From Actinomycetes bacterium (GTDB lineage Bacteria; Actinomycetota; Acidimicrobiia; Acidimicrobiales; Bog-793), in the NCBI GenBank assembly GCA_021798985.1, contig JAJZBI010000002.1, positions 62,001 through 126,000 on the forward strand: DNA of 64,000 nt, in the 5' to 3' direction. Position 1 is the stretch's first letter. Each line of letters starts with the position of its first letter. The position numbers and the translations under genes were made by a program. The notes beneath the pieces are model-generated. The model searched no databases. It worked only from the letters and a program-made list of their open reading frames with translations, and had not been told where the DNA came from. Shown here one piece after another: positions 17,289 to 25,533 of this stretch.

Positions 17289-17771
17289 ATGACCGCCTCG
17301 AGGGCGCGGGCGGGTGAGGCGCGATGGCTCGAGGCGGACGAGATGGCCGCCTGGCTCGCGCTCTTGCGCGTGGTGGTGACGCTCCCCCAAGGCCTCGACC
17401 GCCAGCTGCGCCGCGAGGCGGGGATCACCCACATCTCGTACTCGATCTTGGCCGTGCTCTCTACAAGCCACGATCGGTGCCAGACGATGCGCGCCCTCGC
17501 CGAGGCGACCGGCACCTCGCTGAGCCGCCTCTCGCATGCCGTCGACGCCCTCGCCGAGCGCGGCCTCGTCGCCCGTCGGCCGAGCAGGGACCGCCGCCGC
17601 CAGCTCGCCGAGCTGACCGACGCCGGTGCTGCGCTGCTCACCGAGATCGCCCCGGGACACGTCGCCGAGGTCCGCCGGCTCGTCTTCGACCACCTGGAGC
17701 GCCATGAGGTCGCGATGCTGGGCGCAGCCCTGCGCCGGATCGGCGAGGCCACCAGCGCTGCGCTGCGCTGA
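17289..17771 (+). CDS. MarR family transcriptional regulator
   Basis: 160 aa winged-helix protein. MRALAEATGTSLSRLSHAVD is the recognition-helix region and GLVARRPSRDRRRQLAELTDAG the wing, ending in the dimerisation helices. ATG 17289 follows the dioxygenase stop codon with no gap, implying coupled translation. It most likely represses its own operon through the 26-bp palindrome at 16347 and is released by an aromatic ligand related to the dioxygenase substrate. Confidence 0.88.
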   Translation: MTASRARAGEARWLEADEMAAWLALLRVVVTLPQGLDRQLRREAGITHISYSILAVLSTSHDRCQTMRALAEATGTSLSRLSHAVDALAERGLVARRPSRDRRRQLAELTDAGAALLTEIAPGHVAEVRRLVFDHLERHEVAMLGAALRRIGEATSAALR

Positions 17772-18616
17772 GGTTGGCCTGGGCAGGCGGGTGCCCCACC
17801 GCGGCGACCTTGTTGGCGACGGGGCACGTGGAGACCAGACTCGCGCGGCGAGCGAGAGGGACGAGGTGCGGCCCGCAAAGGACGAGGAAACCTCGGCCAC
17901 GCGGGCGCGCTCTCGGTGATGCTCATCGTGCCCGATACGCCGAGCCCGATCGCCTGGTATCGCCGCGCGCTCGGCGCCCGCGATTATCAGGGCACAACCG
18001 AGCATTGGCGCGCACGGTGTGGTCACCTTCCTCACGCCGAGACACCAGTCGATCAGCCCCGAGCGGCACGACGATCAGCCCAAGCTGAACGTGGCGGCGC
18101 CGATCGCCTGCGAGCCGCTCGGCGTCAGCGCCCGGTGCTGGCCGTCCTCACGACGTTCGCGAGCGCGGTCAATCCGGTCATCGCCAAGATGCGCTCGCTG
18201 GGCTGGTTGGCGGGACGGCGGAACAACCAAGAGATCGACGAGCACCGCCAGCTTTCCTTCTCCCACCGGTCAAAGTCGGACGAGCCGACACAGCTCGCTT
18301 ATGAGGTCCGCGCCGGCCTCGAGCTGGCGAACAACCGACTCGGATCTCGAGACCGGCGCTCGGCGCCGACGACGCCGCGGCATCGACCGCGCGACGCGCC
18401 AGCGCCGCGGCGCGCCCGTTCGGTTTTCCCCTGAGCTGGTGACGATCGCCCCTAGCGGGATCGGCGGCCGGATCGCATGCTCGACGTGGAGGTCGCGCTC
18501 AGATCGGAGCCCGCCATGGTTCGCCACCCGCGCGCCGCCCGGGGCGTCGCTGAACACGAGCACGCCGTCGCCCCGCAAGGTCGGCGGCGAATGCGCCCGC
18601 CGACGCGACGGCAAGG
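17772..18616. other. 845-bp stretch without an intact gene; probable decayed coding sequence
   Basis: No frame reads through with protein-like composition. On the plus strand from 17916, VPDTPSPIAWYRRALGARD looks like the start of a VOC/PhnB-type protein and then loses the frame. On the minus strand near 18130-18260, FRRPANQPSERILAMTGL resembles the last helix of a STAS domain, also without a continuous gene. I read this as remnants of two or more genes; short functional ORFs cannot be excluded. Confidence 0.4.
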
Positions 18617-20785
18617 ATGAAGGCGCCCGCGGCGCTGCCGCCAGGGCGCGGCGTCGTGGGAGCCCTGGTAAACGTCGTCACCGGCCGGCGTGCCAAGTTC
18701 CTCGTCGTGGCCTGCTGGCTGGCGCTGCTCATCCTGGCGGTGCCAGTGGCAGGCAAGCTCGCGGACGTCGAGCACAACGAGGCGCAGTCGTGGCTACCCG
18801 TCAGCGCCGAGTCCACCAAGGTCCTGAAGGCCCAGGCTGCCTTCCGTTCCCCAAACCTGCTCCCCGCCGTGGTCGTCTACCACCGCGCGAGCGGCCTTGA
18901 TCCGGGCGACCGGGCGAAGATCGCGGCCGACACGGCACGCTTCGCGCATCTCGCGCACGTGGTGGGACCCGTGGCACCGGCGCAGTACGCGGCCGACGGC
19001 ACCGTCGCCGCCGTCGTCATCCCCTTCGAACTCGGCACGGAGGGGTGGCAGCGCGCGGGCGCGGCCGTGGCCGGCGTGCGCGCCGTGGCCGGCGACCGCG
19101 CCGGCCTCACGGCCAACGTGACCGGTGCCGCCGGCTATGCGGCCGATGCCTCCCACGTGTTCGCGGGGATCGACGGCACGTTGCTGTACTCGACGCTCGC
19201 CATCGTGGTGTTCATCTTGCTCCTTACCTACCGCAGTCCGCTGTTGTGGCTGTTGCCGGTCCTGTCGGCCGGAGTGGCCCTGATGAGCTCGGAGGCCGTG
19301 ATCTACCTCCTTGCCCGACATGCCGGCCTCACGGTCAATGCGCAGAGCGCCGGCATCTTGACCGTCCTCGTCTTTGGGGCCGGCACGGACTACGCCCTCT
19401 TGCTCGTCGCCCGCTACCGCGAGGAGCTGCGCGTCCGCTCGGACCGCCACGGCGCGATGCGCGCCGCGCTGCACCGCGCCGGCCCAGCAATCGTCGCCAG
19501 CGCCAGCACCGTCATCTTGGGGCTTTTGTGCCTGTTGCTCGCCGAGACCAACTCCACCAAGGGGCTCGGTCCGGTGGCGGCGATCGGGATCGGGGTCGGG
19601 CTGGTCTCGATGCTGAGCCTACTGCCCGCCCTCTTGGTGATCGCCGGGAGGTGGATCTTCTGGCCCGCCGTCCCGCACTTCGCCTCGCCCGAGCCGACGG
19701 CGGCTGGTGCCTGGGCCCGGATCGGCAAGCGCATCGCCCGCCATCCTCGCCGCATCTGGGTCCTCACGGCGCTCGGTCTCGCCCTGTTGGCGCTCGGACT
19801 GCTCGGCTTCAGCGCGAGCGGCCTCACCAACCGCCAGGCCTACCTCGGCCACCCTGCCGCCGTTCAAGGCGAAGCCCTCCTCGCCGCGCATCTCCCGGCG
19901 AGCGGAGGCAGCCCGATGATCGTCATCTCCAAGGCGGCGGCGGCCGGCGAGGTGCGCACCGTCCTCGTGCGCGATCCCGGGCTCGAGGGCGTCTCACGCC
20001 CGCTCGAAAAGGGCAGCGTGGCCTACTTCCAGGCCACGCTCCGCGTCCGGCCGGACTCCACCGCGGCGCGCGCCATCGTCGAGCGGGTGCGCGCCAAGCT
20101 CCACGCCATCCCGAGAGCGGGCGCCCTCGTCGGCGGCGAAAGCGCGATCAACCTCGATGTCCAGCAGGCGGCCGCCCACGACCGCAACCTCGTGATCCCG
20201 GTGGTGCTCGCCGTCGTCTTTGTCGTCCTCGCGATCTTGTTGCGAGCGCTGCTCGCACCGGTGCTGCTGATCGGCACCGTCGTCCTCTCCTTCTTCGTCG
20301 CCCTCGGGGTGAGCGCGCTCGCCTACCGCCACCTGTTCGGCTTCGCGGGCGCCGACACGGGGCTCCCGCTGTATGTCTTTGTCTTCCTCGTCGCCCTCGG
20401 CATCGACTACAACATCTTCCTCATGTCCCGGGTGCGCGAGGAGGCGCTGCGTCAGGGGACCCGGGCCGGCGCGGTCAGCGCGCTCGCGGCTACCGGCGGC
20501 GTGATCACCTCCGCCGGCCTCGTGCTCGCCGGCACCTTCGCCGTCTTGGCGACCCTGCCGCTCACGACCTTCGTCGAGATCGGCTTCGCCGTCGCCTTCG
20601 GCGTCTTGTTGGACACCATCGTCGTCCGCTCGGTGCTCGTCACGGCGCTCAACTTGGACCTCGGCGACACGATGTGGTGGCCGGTCGGCCTGCGGCGCAG
20701 CGCCGTCGAGGCGCTCGGCGGCAGGGCGCGCGGCGAGGGCGGCGAGCCCGGGGAGCCAACGAGCGGACGGGCGCGAGCGAGCTAG
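18617..20785 (+). CDS. MMPL family RND transporter
   Basis: 722 aa with the RND topology: one N-terminal helix (about 26-47), an extracytoplasmic domain, five helices (SLAIVVFILLLTYRSPLLW onward), a second extracytoplasmic domain (from about 400), and five more helices. GAGTDYALLLVARYREEL and GIDYNIFLMSRVREEALRQ are the paired signature loops whose Asp-Tyr residues serve proton relay in MmpL proteins. Members export lipids, siderophores or drugs. No substrate gene is adjacent. Confidence 0.9.
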   Translation: MKAPAALPPGRGVVGALVNVVTGRRAKFLVVACWLALLILAVPVAGKLADVEHNEAQSWLPVSAESTKVLKAQAAFRSPNLLPAVVVYHRASGLDPGDRAKIAADTARFAHLAHVVGPVAPAQYAADGTVAAVVIPFELGTEGWQRAGAAVAGVRAVAGDRAGLTANVTGAAGYAADASHVFAGIDGTLLYSTLAIVVFILLLTYRSPLLWLLPVLSAGVALMSSEAVIYLLARHAGLTVNAQSAGILTVLVFGAGTDYALLLVARYREELRVRSDRHGAMRAALHRAGPAIVASASTVILGLLCLLLAETNSTKGLGPVAAIGIGVGLVSMLSLLPALLVIAGRWIFWPAVPHFASPEPTAAGAWARIGKRIARHPRRIWVLTALGLALLALGLLGFSASGLTNRQAYLGHPAAVQGEALLAAHLPASGGSPMIVISKAAAAGEVRTVLVRDPGLEGVSRPLEKGSVAYFQATLRVRPDSTAARAIVERVRAKLHAIPRAGALVGGESAINLDVQQAAAHDRNLVIPVVLAVVFVVLAILLRALLAPVLLIGTVVLSFFVALGVSALAYRHLFGFAGADTGLPLYVFVFLVALGIDYNIFLMSRVREEALRQGTRAGAVSALAATGGVITSAGLVLAGTFAVLATLPLTTFVEIGFAVAFGVLLDTIVVRSVLVTALNLDLGDTMWWPVGLRRSAVEALGGRARGEGGEPGEPTSGRARAS

Positions 20786-21487
20786 AAGAGCTCGATCATC
20801 TGCCCCTCGCGCGCGGCGCTCGGTCCCTCGCGCGCGGCGCCCGGCGCCTCGCCGCGGGCGCGGGCGTGGGCCGCGCGCTGGCGGTTCGTCACGTAGCCAC
20901 CGTGGAGGTCCTCGAGCGCCCCGCGAGCGAGGTGACCTTCTTGGTCAAGGGCATGGTCGCTCCTCGGAAGTCTGGTGGTGTCAAGTAGCGCCGTTGGCAC
21001 CGATCGGAGCGACGCGGGGCTACCTCGTGCGGGTACGGCGCGGATCACTTCGCGCTGAACCACCGGCGCGGGTGGTTGCGCCAAAAGCAACGTTGGTCAT
21101 CGAAGAACGTGACCTTGGTCCTCTTGCGGTCCGCGCCTTGGCGCTTGTGCCAGCGTCGCCAGATGTGCTAGTCGGTATTATTATCGAGCATGCAATGACC
21201 GTGTGGTTATTGCTTGATTCTCAAGCACTTTCTAGTCTCTCCTGGTCACAATGCTGGGCACGACCGGACCGGGAACAAAGGAGGGCGGCCAGCGGGAATC
21301 GCCGGGGGCGCCGCGACGACACCTCGGTTCTCGAGCCGGGCCCGCGTCGCCTCGGCCTCAAGGGCCGAATGGGGCCACCAAACTCACTTTCGCCCCGGCT
21401 CGCGTTGCCGACGACTCGCTTCCATGGGCCTGGCACCCCGCCCGCGGGCGCGGGAGGAGCGCCAGAGGCTGAGCAAGGGAGATGGCC
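20786..21487. other. 700-bp intergenic region: SDR promoter and unassigned sequence
   Basis: The first 200 bp hold a minus-strand open stretch (ending MIELF at 20783) with reiterated Ala-Arg-Glu-Gly; I see no family in it. From about 21130 to 21250 the sequence is visibly richer in A and T than its surroundings and carries a promoter-like pair (21210-21238) with a palindrome. The remainder up to the SDR gene would be a long untranslated leader. Confidence 0.4.
21210..21238 (+). promoter_or_regulatory. Candidate promoter with embedded palindrome upstream of the SDR gene
   Basis: TTGCTT at 21210-21215, 17 nt, then TAGTCT at 21233-21238. TGCTTGA ttc TCAAGCA (21211-21227) is a perfect 7-bp inverted repeat covering the -35 and spacer, a position suited to a repressor. 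Confidence 0.4.
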
Positions 21488-22246
21488 ATGGGACGAGTTG
21501 AGGGCAAGGTGGCAGTGGTGACCGGAGCAGCGCTCGGGATCGGGCGGGCGACGGCGATGCTGCTGGCCCACGAGGGCGCACGGGTCGCCGTCACCGACGT
21601 CTTGGACGAGGTCGGCCAGGAGCTCGCCGAGGAGATCTCGACCAAACGCGGCGAGGCCCGCTACTTCCACCTCGACACGGGCGACGAGCAATCGGTCGCC
21701 GACGCCCTCGCCGGGGTCGTCGACGCCTATGGGCGCCTCGACGTGCTCGTCAACAATGCCGGCATCTCCGGGGTGAGCAAGCCGACCGACGAGATCACCC
21801 TCGAGGAGTGGAACCGGGTGATCGCGATCAACCTGACCGGCGTCTTCTTGTGCACCAAGCACGCCATCGCCTACCTGCGCCGCAGCGGCGGGGGCAGCAT
21901 CGTCAACCTCTCGTCGATCTACGGGCTGGTGGGCGCGCCGGATGCGCCGCCGTACCACGCCGCCAAGGGCGGGGTCCGCCTGATGAGCAAGACCGACGCC
22001 CTCTTGTACGCCGCCGACCACATCCGGGTGAACTCGGTCCATCCCGGCTTCATCTGGACGCCGATGGTGGAGCACTTCCTCGCCGAGCAGGGCGCGTCGC
22101 GCGCCACGATCGACGAGCTCCACCCGATCGGCCACATGGGCGAGCCCGACGACATCGCCTATGGGATCCTCTATCTCGCCTCGGACGAGTCCAAGTTCGT
22201 CACCGGCAGCGAGCTCGTGATCGACGGCGGCTACACCGCGCACTGA
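21488..22246 (+). CDS. Classical short-chain dehydrogenase/reductase
   Basis: 252 aa. ATG 21488 is preferred over ATG 21482 because AGGGAG then sits 6 nt upstream. TGAALGIG (cofactor loop), NNAG, Ser of NLSSIYG, and YHAAK (catalytic Tyr and Lys) are in the canonical order, and the tail SELVIDGGYTAH is typical. An acidic residue after beta-2 (VTDVLD) predicts NAD preference. It resembles cyclopentanol/3-oxoacyl reductase-type SDRs; the substrate is undefined. Confidence 0.88.
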   Translation: MGRVEGKVAVVTGAALGIGRATAMLLAHEGARVAVTDVLDEVGQELAEEISTKRGEARYFHLDTGDEQSVADALAGVVDAYGRLDVLVNNAGISGVSKPTDEITLEEWNRVIAINLTGVFLCTKHAIAYLRRSGGGSIVNLSSIYGLVGAPDAPPYHAAKGGVRLMSKTDALLYAADHIRVNSVHPGFIWTPMVEHFLAEQGASRATIDELHPIGHMGEPDDIAYGILYLASDESKFVTGSELVIDGGYTAH

Positions 22247-22295
22247 CCCGGCTGCGCCGAGGACCGGACGCATCCCACACGGCGCCGCTGCGCGC

Positions 22296-22320
22296 CTCCT
22301 CGGGGCACTGCCCCGAGGAG
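22296..22320. terminator. Strong intergenic hairpin after the SDR gene
   Basis: CTCCTCGGGGCA-C-TGCCCCGAGGAG is a perfect 12-bp inverted repeat between two convergent genes. There is no T-tract, so it may end transcription only partly or act as a folding barrier from both sides. Confidence 0.45.
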
Positions 22321-22378
22321 CGCAGGCACCTGGCCGCATCACCGGGGCGTCAGGCCCACGGTGCCTGGCCCAATGGCC

Positions 22379-24076
22379 TTATCGGCCGCCTGGGCCCAGC
22401 TCGCAGCTCGCCCATCTGCCCCCGGAGAGCGCGCTGGCGCTCCCCGACCGGTGGGGACCATGAAGCCGCGCGAGCACGCGGTGCAGCACGCGCGTGCCGC
22501 GGCTCCGACAACTTGGTCGGCGATCTGGGGACGGCTCGACCCGTGCGCCGATCGCCGGTAGCGGCGGCCCAAGGCCCCGGCGCGCCCGGCCGATCCCGTC
22601 GGTTCGCGCCGTTGGCGCATCCCCGAGCGCGCCGGCCACGCCCGTTCGCTCGCGCGCGGGCAGCGCCGCCTCGACGGCGGTCCCCTGCCCAGGCGCGGAC
22701 GTGACCCGCAGCGCGCCGCCGACGAGCTGGGCGCGCTCGGCCATGCCGCGCAGCCCGAGGTGTGCGACCTGCCACTCGCCGGCGAGCAGGTCCGGCACGA
22801 AGCCGATCCCGTCGTCGCGCACCTCGAGGCGAAGCGCATCGGCGCCGAAGCTGAGCGTGAGCCGCACCGAAGCTGCCTTGGCATGGCGCTCGACATTGCT
22901 CAGCGCCTCTTGGCCGATGCGGAACACCGTGAGCTCGAGGTCGCCATCCAAACGGCGCGGCCTGCCCTCGACGACGAGCTCGGCGACGAGGCCGGCACGA
23001 CCGCCCACCTCGTCCACCAGGCGCGTGAGGGTGGGGACGAGACCCAGGTGCTCGAGCGCCGGGGGGCGCAGGCCGCGCAAGATCTCGCGCAGCTCGGTCA
23101 CGATCACTTCGGTGAGCTCGCGGGCACCGGCGAGCTCGTCCCTCACGGGTCGCGACACCTCCTCGACCTCCTCCACGAAGTCGAGCGTGCGACACAGGTG
23201 CACGAGGCGCTGCACGGGCCCGTCGTGAAGCTCCTGCGCGACGCGGCGGCGCTCGTCCTCCTGGGCGCTCAGCACATGGCGGGCATAGGTCGCGGCCTCC
23301 TGCTCGCGGCGCATCTCCTCAGTGAGGTTCTCGATCACCACCTGGGTCTGGACCTCGCCGCGCCGGCTGCGCAACCGGCTCGGCACGGCCCGCAGGCGGG
23401 CGCCGCTCTCGGGCGCGCCGAGGAGGGCGACCTTGCCCTCGAGCAGTGGCGCAGCACCCGCGCCGAACAGCTCCTCGAGCGGCCGCGCCAGGACCGCCGC
23501 CCGCGAGGGGCGGGCGGCGCGCGGTGGCTGGGGCTGAGCTCGCACGTCGAGCAGCTGGCGGGCGGCGTCGTTCGCCTCCTGGACGAGCCCGTTGGCGTCG
23601 AGCAGCAGGATCGGCGCCGCATTGGCCTCGAACAGGTCGCGGTAGCGGTCACGCGCGCTCTGCTCGACCGCCATCCGCCAACCGACGAAGACCGCGACCG
23701 CATCGAGGATGAGCATCATGACGAGATCCGTGCCGGCGTCGTGCAGCCGGTGGTCGCCGAGGTCGACGGCGATGTCGCCCGCCGCGATGAGCACGCTCAC
23801 CAGCCCTCCGGTCAGCAGCGAGCCCGCGACGCCGAAGTTCAACGCGGCGTACAGGATCGGCATGAGGAAGCACGCCTCGACGGCGAGGTCGAGTACCGAG
23901 CCCGAGGGGGTCGTCCCGCGGTGACCGGTCAGCAGCTCGTTGCCGACGAAGATCGCCACCACGAGCGCCTCAACGAGGACGATGCGCGGGTTGGCGAGCC
24001 AGCCCAGCCCACGCGCCAGCGCCGCGGCGCGGGCGCGCACACCTGGGCGGACTGCGGCACGCGGCGGCCCCCTCAT
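22379..24076 (-). CDS. NarL-type sensor histidine kinase (HisKA_3)
   Basis: 565 aa. Four hydrophobic segments lie within residues 30-132, then a PAS-like domain (FEANAAPILLLDANGLVQEANDAARQLLD), a HisKA_3 dimerisation helix with phospho-acceptor His284 (DERRRVAQELHDGPVQ), and a HATPase with Asn394, DDGIGF (421-426), GLRGM and GQGT. The catalytic domain ends near residue 475; the last 90 residues are Arg/Gly/Ala-rich and look unlike a domain, perhaps because an original stop was lost. It pairs with the response regulator just upstream. Confidence 0.88.
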   Translation of the reverse strand: MRGPPRAAVRPGVRARAAALARGLGWLANPRIVLVEALVVAIFVGNELLTGHRGTTPSGSVLDLAVEACFLMPILYAALNFGVAGSLLTGGLVSVLIAAGDIAVDLGDHRLHDAGTDLVMMLILDAVAVFVGWRMAVEQSARDRYRDLFEANAAPILLLDANGLVQEANDAARQLLDVRAQPQPPRAARPSRAAVLARPLEELFGAGAAPLLEGKVALLGAPESGARLRAVPSRLRSRRGEVQTQVVIENLTEEMRREQEAATYARHVLSAQEDERRRVAQELHDGPVQRLVHLCRTLDFVEEVEEVSRPVRDELAGARELTEVIVTELREILRGLRPPALEHLGLVPTLTRLVDEVGGRAGLVAELVVEGRPRRLDGDLELTVFRIGQEALSNVERHAKAASVRLTLSFGADALRLEVRDDGIGFVPDLLAGEWQVAHLGLRGMAERAQLVGGALRVTSAPGQGTAVEAALPARERTGVAGALGDAPTARTDGIGRARRGLGPPLPAIGARVEPSPDRRPSCRSRGTRVLHRVLARLHGPHRSGSASALSGGRWASCELGPGGR

Positions 24077-24094
24077 GTCAGCCCCCTCATGTCG
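24067..24094. repeat. 14-bp tandem duplication at the regulator-kinase junction
   Basis: The 14-mer gccccctcatgtca is repeated immediately (24067-24080, 24081-24094; 13 of 14 identical). Each copy carries an ATG on the minus strand. The upstream ATG overlaps the regulator stop as ATGA but reaches a stop after five codons; the downstream one starts the kinase. Confidence 0.7.
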
Positions 24095-24824
24095 GTGCCG
24101 GCCGGTCTGGGCCCGGGGCGGCCACGAGGTCGTGGCGCATCGCGAAGAGCACGACCTCGGTGCGCGAGCCCACCTGGCACTTCTCGAAGATGTGGTGGAG
24201 ATGGCCCTCGACGGTGCGCCGGCTGATGCCGAGGCGGCCCGCGATGCGCTGGTTCGAGAGCCCCTCGGCGAGCAGCTGCACCACTTCGACCTCGCGGGCG
24301 GTCAGCGCGCCGGGGTCCTCGCCCCGACCAGCTGGCGGGCGCGGTGAGATCCCCACGTCGAAGACGAAGCTGCCCGAGTGCACCGCGCGCACCGCATCGA
24401 CGAGCTTGTCGGGTCGGGCGGTCTTCAGGAGGTAGCCGGCGGCCCCGGCCTCGAGCATCGCCTCTACGTACTCCGGGTCGCCGAAGGCCGACAGCGCGAG
24501 GACCCGCGCGGCCGGACAGCGCCGGGCGATCTCGGCGGCGACGTCGACGCCGTTGCGGCCCGGCAAGAAGATGTCGAGGATCACCACGTCGGGCTCGAGC
24601 GCCGCCACGACGTCGGCCGCCAGGTCCCCGCGCTCGGCCTCCCCCACCACGGCGATCTCGCCCCGACGCTCAAGGATGTGGCGCGTCCCCTCGCGCGTCA
24701 TGGAGTGGTCGTCGACGAGGACGACGCGGATCGCGCGGTCCGCCGCGGGCTCGCGGCCCTGGGCCCCGCTCGCGCCGATCCGGCCCGTGGCCCGCGGCGC
24801 TGGCGCGAGCGCGGCGCGCCTCAC
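24087..24824 (-). CDS. NarL/FixJ family response regulator
   Basis: 245 aa from GTG 24824, which follows a G-rich ribosome binding site; about 32 residues precede the receiver domain. Receiver residues are Asp38-Asp39, phospho-acceptor Asp84 (VVILDIFLPGRNG), Ser112 and Lys134. The LuxR-type HTH (LTAREVEVVQLLAEGLSNQ to GHLHHIFEK) occupies about residues 170-230. It is cotranscribed with, and upstream of, its kinase. The target genes are not evident here. Confidence 0.9.
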   Translation of the reverse strand: MRRAALAPAPRATGRIGASGAQGREPAADRAIRVVLVDDHSMTREGTRHILERRGEIAVVGEAERGDLAADVVAALEPDVVILDIFLPGRNGVDVAAEIARRCPAARVLALSAFGDPEYVEAMLEAGAAGYLLKTARPDKLVDAVRAVHSGSFVFDVGISPRPPAGRGEDPGALTAREVEVVQLLAEGLSNQRIAGRLGISRRTVEGHLHHIFEKCQVGSRTEVVLFAMRHDLVAAPGPDRPAPT

Positions 24825-25036
24825 CAGAGCCCCCCGATGCCGCCGCCCGGCACGACCGGCGGGCGCGCAGGTGAATTCACCGGCGTGCAATTTCGAAGCG
24901 ACACCCGGGGTCGACCCGCTTGTCGGCGACCGCTCACGCCACCAAGGTGGACAGGCGCGCGCCAACGGGTCGAGCGTGCGGACGCGAAGCGTGCGTCGAG
25001 CGACCCATTGGGGCGGGCCGAGGAGGAAGCCAAGCG

Positions 25037-25519
25037 ATGCGGACCCGCCCAGCAGATCTGAAGGCCGCGGCGAGCGCCCGCCACGACGGCGTGGCGCGTT
25101 GGTTGCGACGCTCGGGTGCCTCCGGCGTCATGTCCAAGCGCGCGGCCCGCCAGCTCGGGCGCCGGTTCGACACGATCGAGCGCGAGGTCGCCGCCGAGCG
25201 AGCGGCCTCGGCCCTCGAGCGGCTCGCCGAGCTTTCCCGCTCCGGTGCGCGCGTCCTCGCCGTTCGCGGCGCGCCAGCCCGGGCGCGGTCGGGTCGGGTC
25301 GAAGCGACGCTCACCACCGCGGACCGGACACGGCTCGTGCTGCGCGACGTCGCCGTCGATCAGCTCGCGGCCGCCAAGGCGCGCGTCGAACACGCCCCGC
25401 TCGAGATCGTCGGCGGCGCCATGCCGGGCGCGCGCGTCGTCGTCGTCCTCTCGGGTCGGCACGGCACCTGCCAGCTGAGCGGCAGCCGGCTCGAGGTGAT
25501 CGTCGACCCCGGGGACTGA
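25037..25519 (+). CDS. Hypothetical protein (160 aa)
   Basis: ATG 25037 has GAGGAGG about 10 nt upstream. The N-terminal half is Arg/Ala-rich and helical (RQLGRRFDTIEREVAAERAA); the C-terminal half alternates beta-like segments (ARVLAVRGAPA, TRLVLRDVAV, ARVVVVLSGRHG). No signal peptide or membrane segment. Family not recognised. It stands alone between two oppositely oriented operons. Confidence 0.55.
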   Translation: MRTRPADLKAAASARHDGVARWLRRSGASGVMSKRAARQLGRRFDTIEREVAAERAASALERLAELSRSGARVLAVRGAPARARSGRVEATLTTADRTRLVLRDVAVDQLAAAKARVEHAPLEIVGGAMPGARVVVVLSGRHGTCQLSGSRLEVIVDPGD

Positions 25520-25533
25520 GGCCCGCTTGCGCA

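Noticed and set aside
16368-18035. 555-codon minus-strand frame
   Set aside because: Antisense to the DODA and marR genes; no recognisable domain.
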